A stretch of 23,033 bases of DNA from Bordetella parapertussis (GTDB taxonomy: Bacteria; Pseudomonadota; Gammaproteobacteria; Burkholderiales; Burkholderiaceae_B): positions 1 through 23,033 of the forward strand of contig CAMEAW010000037.1 of assembly GCA_945911685.1 (NCBI GenBank). Direction: 5' to 3'. Made by a program: the position numbers and the translations under genes. The notes beneath the pieces were generated by a model that was given only the letters and a program-made list of their open reading frames with translations, did not search any database and was not told the DNA's origin. This document shows, piece after piece, positions 8,955-15,642 of this stretch (position 1 is its first letter; each line of letters opens with the position of its first letter).

Positions 8955-8996
8955 AATTTTGCTTTGTCGAGCCAACTCACTTTTAGCGAGAGAACT

Positions 8997-9455
8997 ATGA
9001 AAAAAATTAAGTTACTGTTACTTGCCGTAAGCGTTGCTGCACCTTTGTTCGTTCAAACGGCACAGGCTCAGTTTGCGAAGCCCGAAGATGCGATCAAATA
9101 TCGCCAGTCAGCTTTGACCTTAATCAGCTCACATTTTGGACGCATGCAGCCAACCGTTAAAGGCGCAACGCCTTATGATGCAGCCGCGATTAAAGCAAAC
9201 GTTGATGTTTTAAAAACCTTATCGACCTTGCCTTGGGCAGCGTTCACGACTGGCAGTCAAGCGGGCAGCAGCGCCAAGCCCGAAGTCTGGTCAGACGCTG
9301 CTGGCTTTAAACAAGCGCAGCAAAAGTTTGAAGCGGCTGTGGTGAAGTTGTCTGACGTATCAGGTAGCGGCGATCTTGAAAAACTGCGCGCGGCTTTTGG
9401 CGATGTCGGCGCAAGCTGCAAGGCCTGTCACGACTCGTATCGGGTAAAAAAGTAG
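8997..9455 (+). CDS. Cytochrome c' (class II, periplasmic)
   Basis: This is a periplasmic c-type cytochrome with a four-helix bundle; family members bind NO and CO and have been linked to protection from nitrosative stress. From the ATG at 8997 (GAGAGA upstream) it has 152 residues. A Sec signal peptide is clear (MKKIKLLLLAVSVAAPLFVQTAQAQ, cleavage near residue 25). The mature start FAKPEDAIKYRQSALTLI is typical. The heme-binding CKACH is at residues 141-145 near the C-terminus, as expected for class II. The frame also extends to 8964, but those 11 residues would precede the signal peptide. A strong terminator follows at 9552. A cytochrome b561 gene lies about 1 kb away on the other strand and may be its electron partner. 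Confidence 0.93.
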   Translation: MKKIKLLLLAVSVAAPLFVQTAQAQFAKPEDAIKYRQSALTLISSHFGRMQPTVKGATPYDAAAIKANVDVLKTLSTLPWAAFTTGSQAGSSAKPEVWSDAAGFKQAQQKFEAAVVKLSDVSGSGDLEKLRAAFGDVGASCKACHDSYRVKK

Positions 9456-9551
9456 GGTTGGTTGTTTGAGCTAAAGCGAAACGATGCCTTAGCTCTCTTG
9501 AATTTAGATGATCAAACGCTCGAAACGGTTTAATGTTTTGGCGCTTGATGT

Positions 9552-9582
9552 AAAACGAGGCCCGTCTGCGCCTCGTTTTTTT
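9552..9582. terminator. Bidirectional intrinsic terminator
   Basis: AAAACGAGGC (9552-9561) and GCCTCGTTTT (9570-9579) form a perfect 10-bp stem with an 8-base loop, followed by more T. The A/T-flanked stem can work in both directions. It sits between the convergent cytochrome c' gene and the alpha/beta hydrolase gene. Confidence 0.88.
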
Positions 9583-9636
9583 ATTCGCGACCGCCAGAGC
9601 GACAGCGCTCACTCAGCCTTCAAGAACGCTCCACGC

Positions 9637-10413
9637 TCAAGACTTCAAGAACGGCAGTACCGTTTTTAGATATTGCTCTGGGATCTCGGTGGGCGGGATA
9701 TGTGCGGACGGCACCATCACAAGCTTAGCGCCCTTGATGCGGTCTACCAAAGCTTGGCCACGTGCCAACGGGGTCGACAAGTCATAATCGCCTACCACGA
9801 CAAGAGCGGGCACTTGGATGTTTGCCAGGCGTGGGTATAAATCCATATCGCGAATCGCGCCACAGCAACCGGCGTAGCCGTGGGCTGCATGCGATAGAGC
9901 CGTATTGCGCACACGCTTTAATTCAATTGTATTTTTTGCGACGAAATCTGGGGTGAAAAAGCGCCCGATCACACCATCGATAATGGCCGGCATGCCACCT
10001 TGTTTGAGTGCCGCCATCCGAGCATCCCAGATGCCCGCATCAAACTCTGCAGAGGTATTACTGAGCACTACGTGACGCAGACCCGGGGGCTTGCGTGCAG
10101 CCAGCTCCATTCCAACCATGCCGCCCAGTGAAATCCCCCAAAAGTCATACGAACTTAAGCGAGCTGCTGCAATCACTGCTTGGGCATCATCTGTCAGCTG
10201 AGCCAACGAGTAATCGCCTTGAGGCGCCTCAGAGCCGCCGTGGCCGCGCATGTCGTAGCGCACTACATAAAAGTCTTGCATGAGTGCGTGAAGCATCGGA
10301 TCCCAAAGCGAATGATCGGTACCCAAAGAGTTGCCCAGCACCAACGCTGGTAATGTTGCATCGCCGTCCCCGCGCCAATAGATACGACAGGATCCGTTTG
10401 TAACGATTGGCAT
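9637..10413 (-). CDS. Alpha/beta hydrolase, 3-oxoadipate enol-lactonase-like
   Basis: This cytoplasmic alpha/beta-hydrolase fold enzyme has 258 residues from the ATG at 10413, which has AGGAAA about 9 nt upstream; the longer frame to 10494 lacks such support. Oxyanion-side motif LGNSLGTDHSLWDPM (26-40), the nucleophile elbow GISLGG (Ser95), Asp211 in GDYD and His238 in SAHIPP form the catalytic triad. Sequence layout and length match PcaD, which hydrolyses 3-oxoadipate enol-lactone in the protocatechuate/catechol pathway. No other pca gene is near, so the substrate could be another lactone or ester. It follows the cytochrome b561 gene by 47 nt on the same strand and may be cotranscribed with it. 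Confidence 0.85.
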   Translation of the reverse strand: MPIVTNGSCRIYWRGDGDATLPALVLGNSLGTDHSLWDPMLHALMQDFYVVRYDMRGHGGSEAPQGDYSLAQLTDDAQAVIAAARLSSYDFWGISLGGMVGMELAARKPPGLRHVVLSNTSAEFDAGIWDARMAALKQGGMPAIIDGVIGRFFTPDFVAKNTIELKRVRNTALSHAAHGYAGCCGAIRDMDLYPRLANIQVPALVVVGDYDLSTPLARGQALVDRIKGAKLVMVPSAHIPPTEIPEQYLKTVLPFLKS

Positions 10414-10460
10414 GAGGCTTTCCTTAAAAATGAATATTAAAGTGAGTATTGAAGATGACA

Positions 10461-11138
10461 TTAACTCGCGTTGAACGCAAGGCGAATCAGCCACCAGGCG
10501 AGCATACCTAGGGTAAGCGCTAGTAATGCCGCGCCAAGGCGTACGCGCCAGTCGTCTTGCGCGGAGGCGGTGCCCACCGGCACGACATCGGCCCGCACAT
10601 CGCCATGCACCATCGGCATGATTAGACGCTGGCCTTTGTAGGTGTAAAAGGCGATTGCGCTTACATGCAATCCGATCACAGCGTACAAAAAGAATTCATT
10701 AAACTGGTGCAGGCCCGTTAAGCGGTCTGACCAAGCACTACTGACCATATTGGCAAAGGGCCCTTGGGTCAGAATGTCGTCGTTCGCGAACAGGCCGGTC
10801 GAGCCCTGCCAGCCAATAATCGCCAGCATCCCAAAAACGGACCAGGCCCCTAGCGGGTTGTGGCCAGCGCTTTTTGTGGGTGCTCTGAAATACGCCCACG
10901 TCTTGAGTGGCGAGGTATAAAACTGTGCAAAACGGGCGTAGCGCGGGCCAATCAGGCCCCAGATGATCCTGAAGGTGACCAGCGCAAGCGAGGCAATGCC
11001 CAAGCGCACATGCCAATCCATCCAAAGGCCGCCAAGCTTGACCGCGACAATCGCACCTGTGACGCATAACGCCAAGGCCACATGAAAGAGGCGTGTGGGT
11101 AAATCCCAAATACGAACGGTTTTAGTGGGTTGTGACAT
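10461..11138 (-). CDS. Cytochrome b561 family (di-heme membrane protein)
   Basis: This inner-membrane di-heme cytochrome b, of the bacterial cytochrome b561/nickel-hydrogenase b-subunit family, passes electrons between quinones and periplasmic c-type cytochromes. It has 225 residues from the ATG at 11138; a TTG at 11162 would add 8 residues. Candidate heme ligands are His19 (RLFHV), His43 (MDWHVRLG), His144 (TGLHQFNE) and His158 (IGLHVSAI), in hydrophobic helices; GHNPLG (92-97) is also typical. A last helix lies at about 201-221. The upstream region contains a perfect FNR-type box, suggesting induction at low oxygen. Confidence 0.88.
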   Translation of the reverse strand: MSQPTKTVRIWDLPTRLFHVALALCVTGAIVAVKLGGLWMDWHVRLGIASLALVTFRIIWGLIGPRYARFAQFYTSPLKTWAYFRAPTKSAGHNPLGAWSVFGMLAIIGWQGSTGLFANDDILTQGPFANMVSSAWSDRLTGLHQFNEFFLYAVIGLHVSAIAFYTYKGQRLIMPMVHGDVRADVVPVGTASAQDDWRVRLGAALLALTLGMLAWWLIRLAFNAS

Positions 11139-11203
11139 GAGCAAAAAACTGGGAGAAACCAAACGCTAAGTCGCCTGTGTGCGTTGATGATAACCCCTGC
11201 AGC

Positions 11204-11217
11204 TTGATGTAAATCAA
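11204..11217. promoter_or_regulatory. FNR/CRP-family binding site, perfect FNR consensus
   Basis: TTGATGTAAATCAA matches TTGAT-N4-ATCAA exactly. It lies 66-79 bases upstream of the cytochrome b561 ATG (minus strand), with TATCAT (minus strand, 11192-11187) as a possible -10. In the plus direction CATAAA at 11238-11243 would place the site near -40. The site could therefore act on either side. FNR, ANR, DNR and related proteins share this consensus. Confidence 0.75.
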
Positions 11218-11251
11218 TTTTATATTTTGCATTGCAGCATAAAAATAGAGC

Positions 11252-11269
11252 CTGTCACATACATGTCAT
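11252..11269 (+). promoter_or_regulatory. Pho box upstream of the ugp operon
   Basis: CTGTCACATACATGTCAT is two 7-base repeats (CTGTCAC and ATGTCAT) separated by 4 bases, the PhoB arrangement (CTGTCAT-AWAW-CTGTCAY). Each repeat differs from the consensus at one position. A -10-like TACGAT follows at 11281-11286, 11 bases after the box, the usual spacing where PhoB replaces the -35. No normal -35 is needed. This fits Pho control of ugp, as in E. coli. Confidence 0.7.
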
Positions 11270-11280
11270 CTTAATTGCGC

Positions 11281-11286
11281 TACGAT
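11281..11286 (+). promoter_or_regulatory. -10 element of the predicted Pho-controlled ugp promoter
   Basis: TACGAT agrees with TATAAT at 4 of 6 positions and is placed correctly relative to the Pho box. The start of transcription would be near 11293, leaving a leader of about 135 bases that contains the dyad GCAAT-GTT-ATTGC (11363-11375). Confidence 0.5.
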
Positions 11287-11428
11287 TAAAAATCACTGGT
11301 GGGGTGATATCAAGCCAACGATGTAGTGCGCGGTGATTGGTATCTGGTATCAAATCATTTGTGCAATGTTATTGCGTGATTGAGCTCTACTAACAAAAAG
11401 CCATCAAGTATTGAGACGAGTGTTGCCG

Positions 11429-12493
11429 ATGACCGCGGTGTCCTTTTCTAGTGTCAGTAAAAGTTGGGATGCCACCACAGCGTTGCATCCCACAGACTTG
11501 ACGCTTGCGGCCGGGGAGTTTTCGGTATTGCTAGGCCCCTCGGGTTGCGGTAAGACCACGACCCTAAGGCTCATCGCCGGGCTCGAAAGCCCCTCAAGCG
11601 GGCAGATCAAGATCTTTGATCGTGATGTGACACAGATCCCGTCTTCGCAGCGCGGCGTGTCGATGGTGTTTCAAAACTATGCCTTGTTTCCGCATTTGTC
11701 GGTAGCTGAAAACATTGTGTTTGGCTTGCGCGTGCGTCGCATGGACAACACTGAGTTGCAGTCGCGCTTGAAAAAAGTGCTTGATCTGTTAAGTCTGACG
11801 GCTTACCAAGAGCGCAAGCCGGGTCAATTATCAGGCGGTCAGCAGCAACGCGTGGCTTTGGCGCGCGCCTTGGTTGCTGATAGTCGCTTGTGTTTAATGG
11901 ACGAGCCCCTTTCAAATCTTGATGCGCAGCTGCGTCAAGAAATGCGCCACGAACTACGCGCCTTGCAACTTAAGCTTGGCTTGTCGGTGGTGTATGTCAC
12001 GCATGATCAAACCGAAGCCATGAGTATGGCTGATCGCGTGGTGTTGTTAAACGGTGGGCGTGTTGAACAAATTGCGACCCCATTCGAGATCTATCAAAAA
12101 CCCGGCACATTGTTCGCTGCGCAATTTATTGGCAGCGCGCGTATGAATATTCTCGAGCTCGAGCAAGGGCGTATCGCCGGCAGCAGCGCAGGGGGCATCG
12201 TTGGTGGCGGTGAAGGGCGCATTGCCGGCAGCAACATTGCTGTGTCTGCGCCCGCAGGAGCGGTTCGCCTGGGGCTTCGTCCAGAGGACGTTGTGCTTGG
12301 AACGGGCCCGAGTTTTGTCGTTGAAAAAACAGAATTTACGGGGGCCGACTTGTTGCTGCACGCGCGCGTGGGCTCTCAAATTTTAGCTGTGCGTGCGCAA
12401 GGTAAACATGCCTTGGCCGTGCAAGGTGAAGTGCAACTGAGTTGGAACCCATCGAACCTGCACTGGTTCGATGAACACGGACGACGTATTTAA
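11429..12493 (+). CDS. ugpC: ABC importer ATPase, UgpC/MalK type
   Basis: This cytoplasmic ATPase drives the importer encoded downstream. It has 354 residues from the ATG at 11429; a TTG at 11411 in the same frame is less likely. Walker A is GPSGCGKT (36-43), the Q-loop is FQNYALFPH (81-89), the ABC signature LSGGQ (134-138), Walker B CLMDEP (155-160) and the switch His192 (VTHDQTEAM). The C-terminal region (from about 230) is the TOBE-type regulatory domain of the MalK/UgpC group. It contains a duplicated GRIAGS segment at 247-252 and 263-268. The gene heads the operon (ugpC-B-A-E), while in E. coli ugpC follows ugpE. A Pho box lies upstream. Confidence 0.9.
   Translation: MTAVSFSSVSKSWDATTALHPTDLTLAAGEFSVLLGPSGCGKTTTLRLIAGLESPSSGQIKIFDRDVTQIPSSQRGVSMVFQNYALFPHLSVAENIVFGLRVRRMDNTELQSRLKKVLDLLSLTAYQERKPGQLSGGQQQRVALARALVADSRLCLMDEPLSNLDAQLRQEMRHELRALQLKLGLSVVYVTHDQTEAMSMADRVVLLNGGRVEQIATPFEIYQKPGTLFAAQFIGSARMNILELEQGRIAGSSAGGIVGGGEGRIAGSNIAVSAPAGAVRLGLRPEDVVLGTGPSFVVEKTEFTGADLLLHARVGSQILAVRAQGKHALAVQGEVQLSWNPSNLHWFDEHGRRI
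12165..12234 (+). repeat. Short tandem-like duplication inside ugpC
   Basis: The 22-base segments at 12165-12186 and 12213-12234 match at 19 positions and are 48 bases (16 codons) apart. They encode the two GRIAGS copies in a glycine-rich loop of the C-terminal regulatory domain. Confidence 0.6.
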
Positions 12494-12510
12494 ACCAAAG
12501 AGGACTAAAG

Positions 12511-13794
12511 ATGAAACACATGCTGAGTCGTATTGCCTTGCTGACTGCCGGGCTTTGTACAAGCGCCGCCGTTTTGGCTAAAACCGATATTTCTTTTTAT
12601 TTTCCGGTTGCGGTGGGTGGGCCCATCACTAAAACAATCGACCAGTATGCGGCCGATTTTAATAAAGAGAACCCCGACTACAACGTCGTGCCGGTTTACT
12701 CGGGTACCTACCAAGAAACCATTGTTAAGGTCTTGACTGCACACAAGTCAGGCAAACCACCTACGGCTGCAATTTTGCTGTCGACCGATACGTTTACGCT
12801 GGCCGATGAAGACGCGATTTCGCCGATTGATAGCTTTGTTAAAACTGATGCAGACCGCGAGTGGTTAAAAAGTTTTTTCCCGGCCTTTATGTTGAACGGC
12901 CAGTTTGGTAACAAAACTTGGGGCGTACCGTTTCAGCGCTCGACTGTCGTGCTGTACTGGAACAAAGAGGCTTTTAAAGCCGCCGGACTTGATCCAAACA
13001 CACCCCCCAAGACCTGGGCTGAGACAATTAGCATGGGTCAGAAGCTGACCAAAAAAGATGCGAGCGGTAACGTTACGCAGTGGGGTATTCAAGTGCCGTC
13101 CAGTGGCTTCCCATACTGGCTGTTTCAAGGGTTCAGCACGCAAAGCGGCGGCATCTTAGCTAATCCTGAGGGTACTAAGGTTCAGTATGACGACCCCAAA
13201 GTAGTTCAGGCGCTAAGCTACTGGGTCGACCTGTCTAAAAAGCATGGCATTCACCCTCCAGGCGTAGTTGAGTGGGGCACAACACCGCGCGATTTCATGG
13301 AGAAAAAAGCTGCCATGATCTGGACGACCACGGGTAACTTGACCAACATTCGTGCCAACGCCAAGTTTGACTTCGGTGTCGCGATGTTGCCAGCGGGCGC
13401 ACGTGCAGGGTCGCCTACCGGCGGCGGTAATTTCTTTATCTTCAAAAAAGCTGCGGCAGCCGAGCAAGAGGGCGCGTATAAATTTGCCAAGTGGCTCACG
13501 CAGCCTGCACGTGCAGCGCAATGGAGTATTGACACAGGCTATGTGGCTGTTTCGCCCGCAGCCTATGAAACGCCTGCTTTGAAAAAATACGCGTCTGAGT
13601 TTCCACCCGCGTTAGTGGCACGCGATCAACTGCCGTTTGCCGTGGCTGAACTTTCAACCCATGACAACCAACGCGTGACCAAGGCCTTGAACGACGGGTT
13701 GCAAGCGGCGTTAACAGGTACCAAAACGCCCGAGCAAGCCATGAAAGATGCGCAAGCAGAAGCCACGCGCTTGCTGCGGCCGTATCAAAAGTAA
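12511..13794 (+). CDS. ugpB: Periplasmic glycerol-3-phosphate-type binding protein
   Basis: This is the extracytoplasmic solute-binding protein of the importer, family 1 (UgpB/MalE type), 427 residues (E. coli UgpB has 438). The signal peptide MKHMLSRIALLTAGLCTSAAVLA is clear, with cleavage after Ala23. The early mature sequence (PITKTIDQYAADFNKENPDY, then VVPVYSGTYQETI) follows the UgpB pattern, and GGGNFFIFKK and AAQWSIDTGYVAVSPAAY match the C-terminal hinge side. The likely ligands are sn-glycerol-3-phosphate and glycerophosphodiesters; the binding residues cannot be proven by eye. The ATG has GAGGA upstream and lies 17 nt after ugpC. A terminator-like hairpin follows the gene. Confidence 0.85.
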   Translation: MKHMLSRIALLTAGLCTSAAVLAKTDISFYFPVAVGGPITKTIDQYAADFNKENPDYNVVPVYSGTYQETIVKVLTAHKSGKPPTAAILLSTDTFTLADEDAISPIDSFVKTDADREWLKSFFPAFMLNGQFGNKTWGVPFQRSTVVLYWNKEAFKAAGLDPNTPPKTWAETISMGQKLTKKDASGNVTQWGIQVPSSGFPYWLFQGFSTQSGGILANPEGTKVQYDDPKVVQALSYWVDLSKKHGIHPPGVVEWGTTPRDFMEKKAAMIWTTTGNLTNIRANAKFDFGVAMLPAGARAGSPTGGGNFFIFKKAAAAEQEGAYKFAKWLTQPARAAQWSIDTGYVAVSPAAYETPALKKYASEFPPALVARDQLPFAVAELSTHDNQRVTKALNDGLQAALTGTKTPEQAMKDAQAEATRLLRPYQK

Positions 13795-13807
13795 AGACTG
13801 AGAGCTA

Positions 13808-13841
13808 GGCGTCAGACTAAACAGTTTGACGCCTTTTCTTT
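13808..13841 (+). terminator. Terminator-like hairpin between ugpB and ugpA
   Basis: GGCGTCAGACT (13808-13818) and AGTTTGACGCC (13823-13833) form an 11-bp stem (one G-U pair) around the tetraloop AAAC, followed by TTTTCTTT. It ends about 12 bases before the ugpA start. A leaky terminator here would give more binding protein than permease, a known pattern in ABC import operons. Confidence 0.72.
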
Positions 13842-13852
13842 CAATTCAAAGT

Positions 13853-14728
13853 ATGCCCACGCTACGCCATCAGATTTACGGGTATTTGCTACTCTTGCCT
13901 GCCTTTGTTTTTTTGGTGGGCTTTACGCATTACCCCGCCGTTGCCACGCTACTTGATAGTTTGATGTCTACCCCGCGTGCGGGACGCGCTAGCGTATTTG
14001 TTGGGCTAGATAATTATCAGGGCATGATCGAAGACCCAGTATTTTGGAAATCTTTAACCAACAATCTGTGGTTTGCGCTAGCGACCATTCCCGTTTCGAT
14101 CGCGCTTTCAGTGGGTATGGCGCTATGGGTCAACGATAAGATCGTTGGTCGAGATTTTTTGCGCTTGTCTTATTTTCTACCGACTGTGTTGCCGATGATT
14201 GCAGTGGCCAATATTTGGATCTTCTTCTACACGCCTGGCTATGGGCTGATTAATCAAGTGTTGCAAGTTTTTGGTTTTTCGAGCCAGAACTGGCTGGGTG
14301 ATCCAAATTTGGTCTTGGGGTCTGTCATTGTGGTGGCGATCTGGAAAGAAGCTGGTTTCTTTATGATTTTTTATCTGGCTGCGTTGCAAACGCTTAGTCC
14401 AAGTTACAAAGAGGCGGCTCAGATCGAAGGTGCAAGCAGTTGGTATTTTTTCAGGCGTATTCAATGGCCGTTATTGATGCCCACCACCATATTTGTGTTG
14501 GTCAATGCCTTAATCAATGCCTTCAGAATGGTCGACCATATTATTGTGATGACCAAAGGTGGGCCTAATAACGCTTCATCGTTACTGCTGTTTTATCTGT
14601 ATGAGGTGGGCTTTAAGTTTTGGGATCAAGGTTATGCGTCGGCGCTGACGGCCGTGCTGCTTGGGCTGCTGGCGTTGGTCGGCTTGCTGCAATTTTTTGT
14701 ACTTGATCGTAGGGCGCATTACCGATGA
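13853..14728 (+). CDS. ugpA: ABC importer permease, UgpA type
   Basis: This inner-membrane permease has 291 residues, close to E. coli UgpA (295). Six membrane helices are expected; the first is GYLLLLPAFVFLVGFTHYPAV minus its ends. The cytoplasmic EAA loop that contacts the ATPase is YKEAAQIEGASSWYFFRRI. The frame opens at a TTG at 13826, but that codon lies within the terminator-like hairpin, and the ATG at 13853 gives the usual family start (MPTLRHQIYGYLLLLP). There is no clear Shine-Dalgarno. The stop overlaps the ugpE start by 4 nt (ATGA). Confidence 0.88.
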   Translation: MPTLRHQIYGYLLLLPAFVFLVGFTHYPAVATLLDSLMSTPRAGRASVFVGLDNYQGMIEDPVFWKSLTNNLWFALATIPVSIALSVGMALWVNDKIVGRDFLRLSYFLPTVLPMIAVANIWIFFYTPGYGLINQVLQVFGFSSQNWLGDPNLVLGSVIVVAIWKEAGFFMIFYLAALQTLSPSYKEAAQIEGASSWYFFRRIQWPLLMPTTIFVLVNALINAFRMVDHIIVMTKGGPNNASSLLLFYLYEVGFKFWDQGYASALTAVLLGLLALVGLLQFFVLDRRAHYR

Positions 14729-15543
14729 GAGCGCAGGGCGTCTACGCGGGATGGTTGCCGACGCTGGGGGCGTGGGTGTTGGCCCTGTTATGGATTTCGC
14801 CCTTGTTGTACGCCTGTTGGGCTGCGTTTCACCCGTCGGAGTTTGCCACCAAGCTTGTATTGACGGCGCCTTTAACGTTCGATAATTTTTTGCTCGCTTG
14901 GGATGCAGCACCCTTTGCCCGCTATTTTTTAAACACCACACTGCTGGTGACCACCATTTTGGCAATGCAGTTAGTGCTGTGTACCTTGGCGGCCTACGCC
15001 TTTGCACGCTACGAGTTTTGCGGCAAAAATCTGATGTTTTCATTGGTGCTTGTCCAGCTCATGATCATGCCCGAAATTCTGATTGTTAGAAATTACCAAA
15101 CCTTAACCAAGCTTGGCTTGGTAGACACCTTATTTGGTATTGGTTTGCCTTACTTCGCTTCAGCTTTTGCGATATTTTTGTTGAGACAAACCTTCAGAAC
15201 AATACCTAAAGAGCTTGTCGAGGCCGCTGAAATGGAAGGCGCTACCGCTTTACAGGTATTGCGCTATGTGTATATCCCTTTGGCCAAGCCCACATATCTC
15301 GCCTTTGCGCTGGTCTCAGTGAGCTATCACTGGAACAATTTCTTATGGCCTCTAGTGGTCAGTAACTCGGTCGGCTCTCGGCCGTTGACGGTGGGTTTGC
15401 AAGTGTTCTCATCAACCGATCAGGGCATTGACTGGTCGGTCATCACTGCGGCAACCCTGTTGACTTCGGGGCCATTACTGATTGGATTTTTAATTTTTCA
15501 ACGACAATTTGTGCAGTCGTTTATGCGAGCGGGTATTAAATAA
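14725..15543 (+). CDS. ugpE: ABC importer permease, UgpE type
   Basis: This is the second inner-membrane permease, 272 residues (E. coli UgpE 281), paired with UgpA. It has an N-terminal helix (WVLALLWISPLLYACWAAF), a periplasmic segment ending in FDNFLLAWDAAPFARYFLNT, and the EAA loop VEAAEMEGATALQVLRYVY. NNFLWPLVV near the end is typical of the MalG/UgpE group. Start overlaps the ugpA stop, so the two are translationally coupled. No terminator is evident before the hydrolase gene that follows 99 nt later. Confidence 0.9.
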   Translation: MRAQGVYAGWLPTLGAWVLALLWISPLLYACWAAFHPSEFATKLVLTAPLTFDNFLLAWDAAPFARYFLNTTLLVTTILAMQLVLCTLAAYAFARYEFCGKNLMFSLVLVQLMIMPEILIVRNYQTLTKLGLVDTLFGIGLPYFASAFAIFLLRQTFRTIPKELVEAAEMEGATALQVLRYVYIPLAKPTYLAFALVSVSYHWNNFLWPLVVSNSVGSRPLTVGLQVFSSTDQGIDWSVITAATLLTSGPLLIGFLIFQRQFVQSFMRAGIK

Positions 15544-15642
15544 TAGCGGTGGCGTGCGAGTTACGTCTCTGATATCTATCTTGAAAGGCCGGTGAGCATA
15601 ATTGATCTGTAACGTGTCGTTGCATTAATAGGAGGATATTCA

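Noticed and set aside
10414..10494. 27-residue N-terminal extension of the alpha/beta hydrolase
   Set aside because: The ATG at 10413 has a good Shine-Dalgarno and gives the usual PcaD-like N-terminus and length.
13826..13852. N-terminal extension of UgpA from a TTG
   Set aside because: The codons lie in the terminator-like hairpin and lack a ribosome binding site; the ATG at 13853 matches family starts.
15600..15642. A second Pho box before the EEP hydrolase (CTGTAACGTGTCGTTGC)
   Set aside because: The second heptamer matches the consensus poorly and no well-placed -10 follows.
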